Assembly: GCA_020882975.1 (NCBI GenBank)
Contig: JAHRFD010000012.1
Span: forward strand, 62,001-126,000
Direction of reading: 5' to 3'
From: Microcoleus sp. EPA2
Lineage (GTDB): Bacteria; Cyanobacteriota; Cyanobacteriia; Cyanobacteriales; Microcoleaceae
DNA: 64,000 nt
Shown here: positions 44,520-51,852 of the stretch, piece after piece
How positions within the stretch are numbered: position 1 is the stretch's first letter
How the letters are laid out: every line of letters begins with the position of its first letter
The notes under the pieces: generated by a model
The model's input: the letters and a program-made list of their open reading frames with translations, nothing else
Told to the model about the DNA's origin: nothing
Database searches by the model: none
Translations under genes and position numbers: made by a program

Positions 44520-45332
44520 TTATTTTTCATCTCCTAAATAAGCCTCAATCACAGCAGGGTCATTCCTGACAATAGCAGGTTCACCCAAGGCAATTAGCTG
44601 GCCGAAATGGAGCACGGCAATGCGATCGCACAATCCCATAACCAGCGGTACGTGATGCTCGATCAATATTACAGTTAAATTGAACTTGTGGCGCACTTCC
44701 CGGATAAATTCACTTAATTTATGCTTTTCATTGGGATTCATGCCCGCCGCAGGTTCATCTAATAACAATATTTGCGGTTCTAGGGCTAAGGCGCGGGCAA
44801 TTTCTAAGCGTCTTTGGTCGCCGTAGGACAAGTTTTTGGCTTGTTCGTTCGCCCGATCGCCCAATCCGACCAATTCCAACAATTCCAACGCTTTCTCGTG
44901 GGTTTGGCGCTCCATGGCGTTCGATGCTGGCAACGCAAATATGCCCGCTAGCAGTGATAATACGGGATTGTGCGATCGGCTGTGGATGTGTCGGGCGATC
45001 GCGACATTTTCACTAACAGAAAGTTCCCCAAATAAACGGATATTTTGAAAAGTTCTGGCCATACCTTTATTGGCAATTTGATATGGTTTCAATTGGGAAA
45101 TATTTTCATTTTGATAAATCAGGTTGCCGCTAGAAGCAGGTATCAATCCAGTCATAACATTAAATAGGGTAGTCTTGCCCGCGCCGTTAGGGCCGATCAG
45201 TCCAAATATCTCGTCTTTTTCAACTGTAAAAGATACGTCGTTGACGGCAATTAAACCACCAAAGCGGCGAGTTAATCCTTGGGCGGCTAAAACCGGATTG
45301 GTTTTTGAGAGGGTAAGTGGTTCGGAACTCAT
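44520..45332 (-). CDS. livG: Branched-chain amino-acid ABC transporter ATPase, LivG-like
   Basis: This is the partner ATPase of LivF. The 270 residues from the ATG at 45332 contain Walker [11 protein letters not shown], the LivG-type [20 protein letters not shown], signature [15 protein letters not shown], Walker [15 protein letters not shown] and [20 protein letters not shown]. The LSYGDQ signature and EIARAL are typical of LivG. An extension of 32 codons upstream is read from the MITE at 45.35 kb and is excluded. That MITE lies only 20 bp before the start, so it probably carries or displaces the promoter. Confidence 0.92.
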   Translation of the reverse strand: MSSEPLTLSKTNPVLAAQGLTRRFGGLIAVNDVSFTVEKDEIFGLIGPNGAGKTTLFNVMTGLIPASSGNLIYQNENISQLKPYQIANKGMARTFQNIRLFGELSVSENVAIARHIHSRSHNPVLSLLAGIFALPASNAMERQTHEKALELLELVGLGDRANEQAKNLSYGDQRRLEIARALALEPQILLLDEPAAGMNPNEKHKLSEFIREVRHKFNLTVILIEHHVPLVMGLCDRIAVLHFGQLIALGEPAIVRNDPAVIEAYLGDEK

Positions 45333-45351
45333 AAACAAATGATAAAATATA

Positions 45352-45484
45352 AGATATAGCAATCCTAAATCATTTGTACAAATATGTAGGGGTAGTGCCC
45401 CCGTGCCTACCCCAGCCAAAACGGGCAACCACGGGGGGATTGCCCCTACAATAATTACGCAAATGATTTAGGATTGCTATATCT
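45352..45484. mobile_element. MITE family 3 copy with perfect 25-bp inverted ends
   Basis: The two ends (45352-45376 and 45460-45484) are exact inverted copies over 25 bp, beginning AGATATAGCAATCCTAAATC. The 83-bp interior holds one G/C-rich unit (GTAGGGGTAGTGCCCCCGTG) and an inverted GGGGGGATTGCCCCTAC part. It lies between divergent livG and the DUF433 gene and forms nearly all of their shared upstream region. No transposase; the target site is not clear. Confidence 0.9.
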
Positions 45485-45488
45485 AATT

Positions 45489-45752
45489 ATGCCTCAAATT
45501 ATGGATGCTCAAAAACTCTTAGAACGAATCACAGTAAACTCCCAAATATTTAACGGAAAACCGATTATTCGGGGTCGCCGTCTTGCCGTTGAGCACATTC
45601 TAGGAATGTTAGCCGCTGGCGACACTCCTGAAACGATTCTAGAAGGTTATCCCTGGTTAGAAAGAGAAGATATTCAGACTTGTCTAGTTTATGCCCACCG
45701 ACTGGTTAGTCACGAGCGAGTCGAACCGCTTTTGGTGGAAGCTAGTAAATAA
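45489..45752 (+). CDS. DUF433 family protein (antitoxin-like)
   Basis: The 87-residue protein carries the DUF433 pattern: ITVNSQIFNGKPIIRGRRLA, VEHILGMLAAGDTPETILEG and YPWLEREDIQTCLVYAHRLV. This small winged-helix-like domain is often the antitoxin partner of a PIN-like toxin (DUF5615), which is absent here. The start ATG at 45489 lies 4 bp from a MITE end, so its promoter and ribosome-binding region come from the element. The next gene, a YgiT-type zinc-finger protein, follows after 12 bp and is probably co-transcribed. Confidence 0.85.
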   Translation: MPQIMDAQKLLERITVNSQIFNGKPIIRGRRLAVEHILGMLAAGDTPETILEGYPWLEREDIQTCLVYAHRLVSHERVEPLLVEASK

Positions 45753-45764
45753 AAATATAAACTC

Positions 45765-46022
45765 ATGCGAGAAATCCGATGCAATACCTGCGGTAGTAAC
45801 CGCTATGAGGAACGTAAAATCAATTACCTTTACAGTCATCAAGGTAAATACTTGCTAGTTCCTAAAACGCCTGTTGAGATTTGTCTGGATTGTGGCATGA
45901 TTTATTATGATGCAGCAGTTCTTAAAGAAATTGAGCGCCGTTTATTTGCTATTCACCAGCACAATGAAATGCCGGATTCATATATTCAAATTCCCAGCAA
46001 GAGTTATACCAATTTTTTATGA
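45765..46022 (+). CDS. YgiT-type zinc-finger protein, C-terminus supplied by a MITE
   Basis: The 85-residue protein has two zinc-binding cysteine pairs, CNTCGSNRYEE (near residue 6) and VEICLDCGMIYYD (near 44), with the YLYSHQGKYLLVPKTPVEIC spacing typical of the YgiT/MqsA N-terminal zinc domain. The usual DNA-binding domain of full MqsA is absent. The last residues, YTNFL, and the stop codon are read from the terminal repeat of an inserted MITE, so the natural C-terminus has been replaced. It follows DUF433 closely; a toxin gene is not seen. Confidence 0.8.
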   Translation: MREIRCNTCGSNRYEERKINYLYSHQGKYLLVPKTPVEICLDCGMIYYDAAVLKEIERRLFAIHQHNEMPDSYIQIPSKSYTNFL

Positions 46023-46167
46023 GGCTGCATAGAATCCGATCCTTAAAGAGGGCGGGCACGGGGGCACCGCCCCTACAAGGGGGGGGATAAGATTCCGATC
46101 AAAGTCCCCCTTCTTAAGGGGGATTTAGGGGGATCGAAATATGTGCAACGACCCATTAAATTCGTAT
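46006..46167. mobile_element. MITE family 2, left copy of an inverted pair
   Basis: This 162-bp element starts ATACCAATTTTTTATGAGGC and its right end reads, on the opposite strand, ATACGAATTTAATGGGTCGT. The interior has the GGGGGCACCGCCCCTAC unit and a CCCCCTTCTTAAGGGGG palindrome. It is an inverted near-copy of the element at 46.41 kb. Confidence 0.85.
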
Positions 46168-46273
46168 TTACATCGCCCGGACTCTGGAAACCAATTTGAT
46201 GAGAATGTAGATACAATTATTCAAATGGCTGAGACAGCTCATCAAGTACAAGGATTATAGCCCATAAGGTTTT

Positions 46274-46396
46274 ATGCTAGCAGTAAAAGATTGCTATCTA
46301 GATAAAATTCCCGGTGCAAAAGATACTGATTTTCTGCCACAAGAAATCGCAGCGCGCTATAATATCACAATTACCGCAGTGCCCGTATCTCCTTAA
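46274..46396 (+). other. Short open frame between paired MITEs, probably a gene remnant
   Basis: A 40-codon frame (MLAVKDCYLDKIPGAKDTDF, then LPQEIAARYNITITAVPVSP) and a shorter frame just before it (ending MAETAHQVQGL) fill the 242 bp between two inverted 162-bp elements. They read like ordinary protein sequence with cyanobacterial codon use but are far too short for a domain I know. I take them as fragments of a disrupted gene; the original family was not recognised. Confidence 0.4.
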
Positions 46397-46409
46397 CATC
46401 AAATCCGTT

Positions 46410-46571
46410 ATACCAATTTAATGGGAAGTTGCAGATATCTCGATCCCCCTAAATCCCCCTTAAGAAGGGGGACTTTGAGCAGAATCTTGTCCCCCCCCTT
46501 GTAGGGGCGGTGCCCCCGTGCCCGCCCTCTTTAAGGATCGGAGTCTATGCAACCTCATAAAAAATTTGTAT
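46410..46571. mobile_element. MITE family 2, right copy of an inverted pair
   Basis: Exactly 162 bp, it is the reverse complement of the element at 46.0 kb with few differences; the left end starts ATACCAATTTAATGGGAAGT. Together the pair could form a stem of about 160 bp. No target duplication could be assigned. Confidence 0.85.
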
Positions 46572-46665
46572 TACCATCATCGGGCGTAAAATCGAGTCAA
46601 TAGTCAATAATCATTCCGGTACAACCGGAATTGATATCACATCTCGCAGGGATAATTGTATAACA

Positions 46666-47580
46666 ATGTACATACCAGATTCGCAATCTTCCCAAGCAAA
46701 AGTGCTGCCGACGATGTACGATCTACCCAGTGAAGACCCGGAGGAACCCGGTTTGCCTGACGAATATCATCGGTGGCAAGCACAACTTTTGTGCGATAGC
46801 TGCATTCCTCCTAATTATCCAGCCGATCGCCTATTTTCGGCCAGCGATCTCAATCTATATTACGACTCCAACCATCCCAATTGGTACAAAAGACCCGATT
46901 GGTATTTAGTTGTGGGCGTTTCGAGGTTTTACCAAGACAGAGACTTGCGCCAAAGTTACGTAATTTGGGATGAAGCAGTCAATCCTTTAATTGCGATCGA
47001 GTTTCTGTCACCAAGTACGGAAGATGAAGATTTAGGGATGACAGAATCTGAACCAAACAAACCGCCGACTAAGTGGCAGGTTTACGAGAGAATTTTGCGG
47101 ATTCCTTATTACTTTGTGTTTAGCAAATACAACAACCAATTGAGAGTTTTTCGCTTAATTGGCAACCGTTACCGCGAACAAGTGTTAACAGGTTCTCGAT
47201 TTTGGATACCGGAAATACAGTTAAGTTTGGGTTTGTGGCAAGGTGCTTTCCTGCAAAATGAAAGGTTGTGGCTGCGGTGGTACGATCTTAATGGGAATTT
47301 GATTCTGACTCCTGAAGAATTTGAGAGACAACGAGCTCAATTGGAAAGCCAACGAGCCGAGTTTGAAAGGCAGCAAGCTGCAATTGAAAGACAGCAAGCA
47401 GAAATTGAAAGACAGCAAGCTGAATCAGAAAGGCAACGTGCTGAATTTGAAAAACAGCAAGCTGAATTAGAAAGGCAACGTGCTGAATTTGAAAAACAGC
47501 AAGCTGATTCAGAAAGAGAGCGGGCAAATCGTTTAGCCGATCGCCTCCGAGCAATGGGCATTAATCCCGATGAGCTGTAA
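46666..47580 (+). CDS. Uma2 (DUF820) protein with heptad coiled-coil tail
   Basis: The 304-residue protein has a Uma2 nuclease-like core: YKRPDWYLVVGVSRF (Asp) and NPLIAIEFLSPSTEDEDLG (Glu), then KWQVYERILRIPYYFVFSKY. From residue about 220 it carries a highly regular heptad tail with ERQQAEIERQQAE units, encoded by near-identical 21-bp DNA repeats, ending RANRLADRLRAMGINPDEL. The long coiled coil should oligomerise the protein. Such tails are common in one cyanobacterial Uma2 subgroup. Function is unproved. A weakly supported start follows GGGATAATTGTATAACA. Confidence 0.85.
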   Translation: MYIPDSQSSQAKVLPTMYDLPSEDPEEPGLPDEYHRWQAQLLCDSCIPPNYPADRLFSASDLNLYYDSNHPNWYKRPDWYLVVGVSRFYQDRDLRQSYVIWDEAVNPLIAIEFLSPSTEDEDLGMTESEPNKPPTKWQVYERILRIPYYFVFSKYNNQLRVFRLIGNRYREQVLTGSRFWIPEIQLSLGLWQGAFLQNERLWLRWYDLNGNLILTPEEFERQRAQLESQRAEFERQQAAIERQQAEIERQQAESERQRAEFEKQQAELERQRAEFEKQQADSERERANRLADRLRAMGINPDEL

Positions 47581-47627
47581 AATGAAATAATAGGACTTTC
47601 TCTTTCATCCAAAAATAAAATTAGTTG

Positions 47628-47695
47628 GTAAGGAGGACTGGAGTCTTTAACTGCTGGTGACTAAAGTCCTCACTACAAACATTTTTTTAAACTGT
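47628..47695. repeat. Fragment of the nested-palindrome repeat
   Basis: AGGAGGACTGGAGTCTTTAA and GACTAAAGTCCTCACTACAA resemble the GTCC-rich arms of the elements at 4.6 and 49.7 kb, in degenerate form. Confidence 0.55.
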
Positions 47696-47762
47696 AAGAT
47701 GAAATAGTAGCGTTAAATGCTGCTAGCACTGTCCATAAAATTTTATTAACAAAACACTACTT

Positions 47763-49631
47763 ATGCCAGAATCTACCTCATTGCGCGATCGCTACTTAGC
47801 CCTGATCGACAAAATTGTCGAAATCACCCTCAAGGGTCAAATTCGCTCCAAAGAACAAGTATATCAAATGCTCGTCCAAGACATCGGCACCGGCACTGGC
47901 GAAATTTTTGAACGCTGTTTCGGAGAACGCCTAGATGCCACCGAAAACCTGCTCAAAAATGAAAAAGACGAAATCAAACAAGCCAAAGCAAATCGCACCC
48001 TCAGAGCGCTAAAAACTATCCAAGGAGAATGGGAACGCTGGCAAAAGGACAACCGAGTTTCCAGTGCGATCGCCTCGGCCATCCAACAAATCCTCACCGC
48101 CGAATCTAACGCCCGTCTTCTAGCATTATTACAAATAATTGACCCCAACAAAGAACTGCCCCTGACTCTCGATCAATTGCAGCAATTAGCAAAATCCCTG
48201 CACCAACAAATGCTGCAAACTTCCAATCCCGAAACCGAGCGGGACTTGCAGCAAATCACCGCTGGGATTGCCAAAGGTTTAGAATCTTGGCAACGGCTGG
48301 AACCGGAACTTGTAGGCTGGATTTATCAGCCACAGCAGCTAGGATTTGCCGGTAGTCCCGAACAAACTGGACCTTGGGCTTTTTGGGCAAAAAAGGTGAA
48401 AAGTCCGTTTCCTCACGCTCTTTTGCAGACAATTGCGATGGGTGAATCGATAGTTGAGTTAGCAGCTAAAGAATCGAGTTTAGAGTTAGGCGCTTTGGTG
48501 GAATTGGCGATTATTTTGCAGTGCTTGCAGCGGGCATTGGCGACATGGTTTGACAAGCAAGTTTATGATTCTAAAGTGTCAACCAAAGCTTCTATTTCTA
48601 CTTATATTACTTTTGCGGTAATTTGGAGTCAGTTAGCCACGGGGTTTAACAATTCTACCAAAAGTGGCGAACAGTTGGCAAATGCTTGTTTTCAAGTAAC
48701 TCTGCAAATTTTGCGGGCTTTTTCTCAACGAGAATACTTTCCGCTGTACGGCGGGATTTTTGCCTCCTTTGATGGCAAATCTCTGCGCCACACTTTGGAG
48801 TATTTAGATGAACCCCTGCGACGGGTAGAAGGTACTCAAGCTAAGGCTCGAATTTTGACGTTGTTGGGTTATTCGATGCGGGCTGTGGGAGCCTATGAGC
48901 GATCGATCTTACTGCACAAAGAAGCCCTGGAAATTGCTCGTCTAGAAGATGACAAAGCCTGCGAAGTTGCGAATCTAAATCACATCAGCCGCAACTATGT
49001 TTCTCAGAAAAACTATCAGGAAGCGATTAATTACAGTCAGCGGGCTTTAATTTTGGCACGACAAGCGGGTGAGCGCCAAGGTGAGGCGAATGCTCTAGCT
49101 AATTTGGGTTATAGCGAGGTGTTTCAAGCGCGGCAGTTGGAGGATGTGGAACCAGAAGTGTATGAAAGTGCGATCGGCTATTTGGAACAAGGTTTGTTGC
49201 TTTCGGAAAGGTTGGGAGACAGGCAAAGTCAAGCTTTTTGTTCCAGCAGTCTGGGGATTGCTAAAATTGCGCTGGAAAATTCTGAAAGTGCGATCGAATA
49301 TTTGGTCAAAGGTTGGCAAGCGGCCCAATTTTCCGGGGACTTGTATTTGCAAGGTCTGAATTTGGCTTATTTAGCTCAAGCTTATTATAGCATTAATCAG
49401 CTAGAAAAAGCGATATTTGCTGGCAGTTTGGGGATGTATACTTTAGAGCAAATTGGGGCGATGGAGTGGCGTCAATCGGCGGGTTTGCTGACTATTCTGC
49501 GGGGACAAATGGGGGCTGAGGCTTTCAAGGAGTCTTTGGCTAAGAGTCGAGGAAGTATCATTCCGGCGATCGGAGTTGATGGCTATGATTACATCTCGGA
49601 ATTGTTGGAAAAATATCAGCAATCTATTTAA
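47763..49631 (+). CDS. Tetratricopeptide-repeat protein
   Basis: The 622-residue protein begins with a helical region (LRDRYLALIDKIVEITLKGQ) that includes a charged stretch. From about residue 365 it has at least five TPR units: AKARILTLLGYSMRAVGAYE, ACEVANLNHISRNYVSQKNY, ANALANLGYSEVF, QAFCSSSLGIAKIALENSES and GLNLAYLAQAYYSINQLEKA. TPRs form a scaffold for protein contacts. No catalytic or DNA-binding motif is visible in the first 350 residues, and no signal peptide. Its neighbours are Uma2 and the secretion cluster, with no operon link. The N-terminal part is not a domain I recognise. Confidence 0.8.
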   Translation: MPESTSLRDRYLALIDKIVEITLKGQIRSKEQVYQMLVQDIGTGTGEIFERCFGERLDATENLLKNEKDEIKQAKANRTLRALKTIQGEWERWQKDNRVSSAIASAIQQILTAESNARLLALLQIIDPNKELPLTLDQLQQLAKSLHQQMLQTSNPETERDLQQITAGIAKGLESWQRLEPELVGWIYQPQQLGFAGSPEQTGPWAFWAKKVKSPFPHALLQTIAMGESIVELAAKESSLELGALVELAIILQCLQRALATWFDKQVYDSKVSTKASISTYITFAVIWSQLATGFNNSTKSGEQLANACFQVTLQILRAFSQREYFPLYGGIFASFDGKSLRHTLEYLDEPLRRVEGTQAKARILTLLGYSMRAVGAYERSILLHKEALEIARLEDDKACEVANLNHISRNYVSQKNYQEAINYSQRALILARQAGERQGEANALANLGYSEVFQARQLEDVEPEVYESAIGYLEQGLLLSERLGDRQSQAFCSSSLGIAKIALENSESAIEYLVKGWQAAQFSGDLYLQGLNLAYLAQAYYSINQLEKAIFAGSLGMYTLEQIGAMEWRQSAGLLTILRGQMGAEAFKESLAKSRGSIIPAIGVDGYDYISELLEKYQQSI

Positions 49632-49634
49632 TAT

Positions 49635-49790
49635 AGCGGGATATGAATTCCCTGTCTAATAGTGACAGTCTTTTCAAAGATGACTAATGATTGAAAATGC
49701 TTCTTCTGAGTCCTATGTAAGAGGACTTTTCCTTTGAGGCAGGGGTTTTAACCCCTGCCGGACTATCGCTTGTATAAAAGCCCTGCAATC
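49635..49790. repeat. Nested-palindrome dispersed repeat, third copy
   Basis: It contains a degenerate ATTCCCTGTCTAATAGTGAC part and a perfect GGCAGGGGTT/AACCCCTGCC palindrome (49738-49759) followed by CGGACTA. It lies between the convergent TPR and HlyD genes, where the hairpin could end transcription from either side. Confidence 0.75.
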
Positions 49791-49805
49791 GCTGAATTAT
49801 AGTGG

Positions 49806-51812
49806 CTACTTAACAGTCTTGAAGGTATCCAATTTGCCAGTAAATCGGTTGATAAACATCTGCAAAACAGTCCGCTTACCAATATTGATATTAGAACTGA
49901 CGGCCATTCCCGACTGCAAATTAACTTCCACTTGATTCGGTTTGTCCTTGTTCAAAACAAACTTTTGATTTTTGAGCTTAATTGTGGTTTTAAAAGCGTA
50001 GTATTTCCGCAGTTCAGTCGGAGCCACAGCATCGCTGCTAATCTCTATCACTTCACCTTCAGCAGTACCAAATTCCATCGCTGGGAAAGCTTCTACATTC
50101 ACTTCCACAGGCACGCATTGGTATTTAGTCAAACCCAGTTTCTCTCTGTTAACTTCCTTCTCAGGACAAGCGCAACTTTTACCTTTTTCGCAGTCAATCT
50201 TTTCTCCATCCAATTGTTTGCCGTGATACTGCTCCAATTTTGCCCGCTTCTGTCTCAAAGCATCCAATACCAGGGCTACGTTGCTGTTTTCTAGATAAAC
50301 AGTTGCTTGCAAACCGTTTTCGTCATCCAACACTTTGAGCAATTTCTCAGTTTGCTGCGCTTCATAATAAGCTTCTTCGCAGCGTTTGGGGCGCGGTTCC
50401 CCCGGTTTTAGCACTGAGTTAATAATGGATTGGCAGATCGGATCTTTGGCCACATCTAATTCTGATTTCTCCTTGGTCGAAGGTTTCAAATCAAAAATCA
50501 CGCCGGATACTGGGGACTTCAGAACTTGAGTGTTACGGTTTTCCTGTGCCTTTTCTAGTTGAGAATTGATCTCTGATAGCTTTTTCAGGTTTTCTACTTT
50601 GAACCGACTCAGTTGAGAATCGCTGGTGGCAATTTGTTTCTGGTTTTCGGAAATTTTAGTATACAGTTCTTTTGCCCAGGAATCCTTGGTGTTTTTCAAC
50701 TGTTCCTCTGCTCGCTTAATCGATTCTTGAATTCGTTCTTGCTCTCCTCGCTGGCGTTGGATTTCAGCCGTGATTTTTTGGATGTCACCTTGTCTGGCGT
50801 TGATCTCACCTCTGCGGGTGTTTATCTCACCTCTGCGGGTATTGATGTCGCCTTTACGGGCATTTATTTCACCTTCGCGCTGCTTGATTTGATCTTGTTG
50901 TTTCAGGACGTCGCTTTGGCCTCGGAAAACATCTTGCTCCTGTTTTTCTTTTTGGAGTTCAGCGATCGCTCCTGCTTCCACCAGTGGGCCTAGTCTGCTC
51001 AAAATGCCTTGATTGGACTTGAGCACCTGTTGGGACTTGGCTAACTGTTCGTCGGCTAAGATTTTCTGAGCTTCGGCAGATTTTACTTGCTCTCTGGCAG
51101 AATCTAATTGCTGCTGAGAATAGTTTAATTGGTTCTGAGCAAAACCCAATTGTTGCTGGGCTACTGTCATTTGATCGCCTGCTGCTTTTTCGGCATCTTC
51201 AGCTTGCTTGAGTTGTTTTTGCAACTCCTGAATTTGTCCTTGGACGGCGGCTGCACGAGACAAAAATTCCGATCGATAATTAACATAAAGTCCTTGTTGA
51301 GCTGCATCAAAATTACCGCTGGCTCCTCGGTTCAGGTAGAGTTCGTCAATTAAGGCTTGCAGCACTTGATTTTGGGCACTGATGCTTTGCCTATCTTTGA
51401 TGGTTGATTCTAGATTAGAAGGAATCGGACCTTGAATGCTGCCATTAACCACGTCTTGGTAAAATTTATTTTCCTTTTCCAGGGCTTCTTTGGTTTTCTT
51501 CAGGGATGTGAAATCGGCACTGGATGCCACGGGGTTAAAAGTAAGCAAAGGCTGGTTTTTTTCTACGCGATCGCCATTTTCGACGTGAACTCTCACCACT
51601 GCCCCTGTAGCAGGCGCTTGGATGTCTCTAGCACCATCTTTGAGTTCCAATTGACCGACGGCGGGTACGGCTTGTTCTACGCTAGCAAAATAGGCCCAAA
51701 CTACTGCTGAAGTGGTCATCAACATGATCATCCACAAAAATAAGCGCGACCAAATCGCTGGTTTTTCTAGAATGACTGGTTGCTCTGAGAGCATTATGGA
51801 TTTCATTGCCAT
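49806..51812 (-). CDS. HlyD-family type I secretion adaptor with an unusual cysteine-containing insert
   Basis: This is the periplasmic adaptor that links an inner-membrane ABC exporter to an outer-membrane channel. The 668 residues have one membrane helix (22-42), a lipoyl half (ARDIQAPATGAVVRVHVENG, 61-80), a long coiled coil (about 105-430) with strict heptads such as GEINTRRGEINARQGDI, and the second lipoyl half (KSPVSGVIFDLKPS). Before the C-terminal beta-barrel (GEVIEISSDAVAPTEL, VNLQSGMAVSSNINIGKRTV) lies an insert of about 110 residues with six cysteines (460, 478, 541, 547, 549, 566), including DCEKGKSCACPEKE. It lies 40 bp downstream of the ABC gene on the same strand. The insert's role is unknown. 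Confidence 0.9.
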   Translation of the reverse strand: MAMKSIMLSEQPVILEKPAIWSRLFLWMIMLMTTSAVVWAYFASVEQAVPAVGQLELKDGARDIQAPATGAVVRVHVENGDRVEKNQPLLTFNPVASSADFTSLKKTKEALEKENKFYQDVVNGSIQGPIPSNLESTIKDRQSISAQNQVLQALIDELYLNRGASGNFDAAQQGLYVNYRSEFLSRAAAVQGQIQELQKQLKQAEDAEKAAGDQMTVAQQQLGFAQNQLNYSQQQLDSAREQVKSAEAQKILADEQLAKSQQVLKSNQGILSRLGPLVEAGAIAELQKEKQEQDVFRGQSDVLKQQDQIKQREGEINARKGDINTRRGEINTRRGEINARQGDIQKITAEIQRQRGEQERIQESIKRAEEQLKNTKDSWAKELYTKISENQKQIATSDSQLSRFKVENLKKLSEINSQLEKAQENRNTQVLKSPVSGVIFDLKPSTKEKSELDVAKDPICQSIINSVLKPGEPRPKRCEEAYYEAQQTEKLLKVLDDENGLQATVYLENSNVALVLDALRQKRAKLEQYHGKQLDGEKIDCEKGKSCACPEKEVNREKLGLTKYQCVPVEVNVEAFPAMEFGTAEGEVIEISSDAVAPTELRKYYAFKTTIKLKNQKFVLNKDKPNQVEVNLQSGMAVSSNINIGKRTVLQMFINRFTGKLDTFKTVK

Positions 51813-51852
51813 GGGTTTACTTGTTATTAGTTATTTGGTAATTGTTTGGTTA

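Noticed and set aside
45489-46022. DUF433 plus YgiT-type zinc finger as a complete toxin-antitoxin module
   Set aside because: Both look like antitoxin-side or regulatory domains; no RelE/HigB, MqsR or PIN-like toxin is adjacent.
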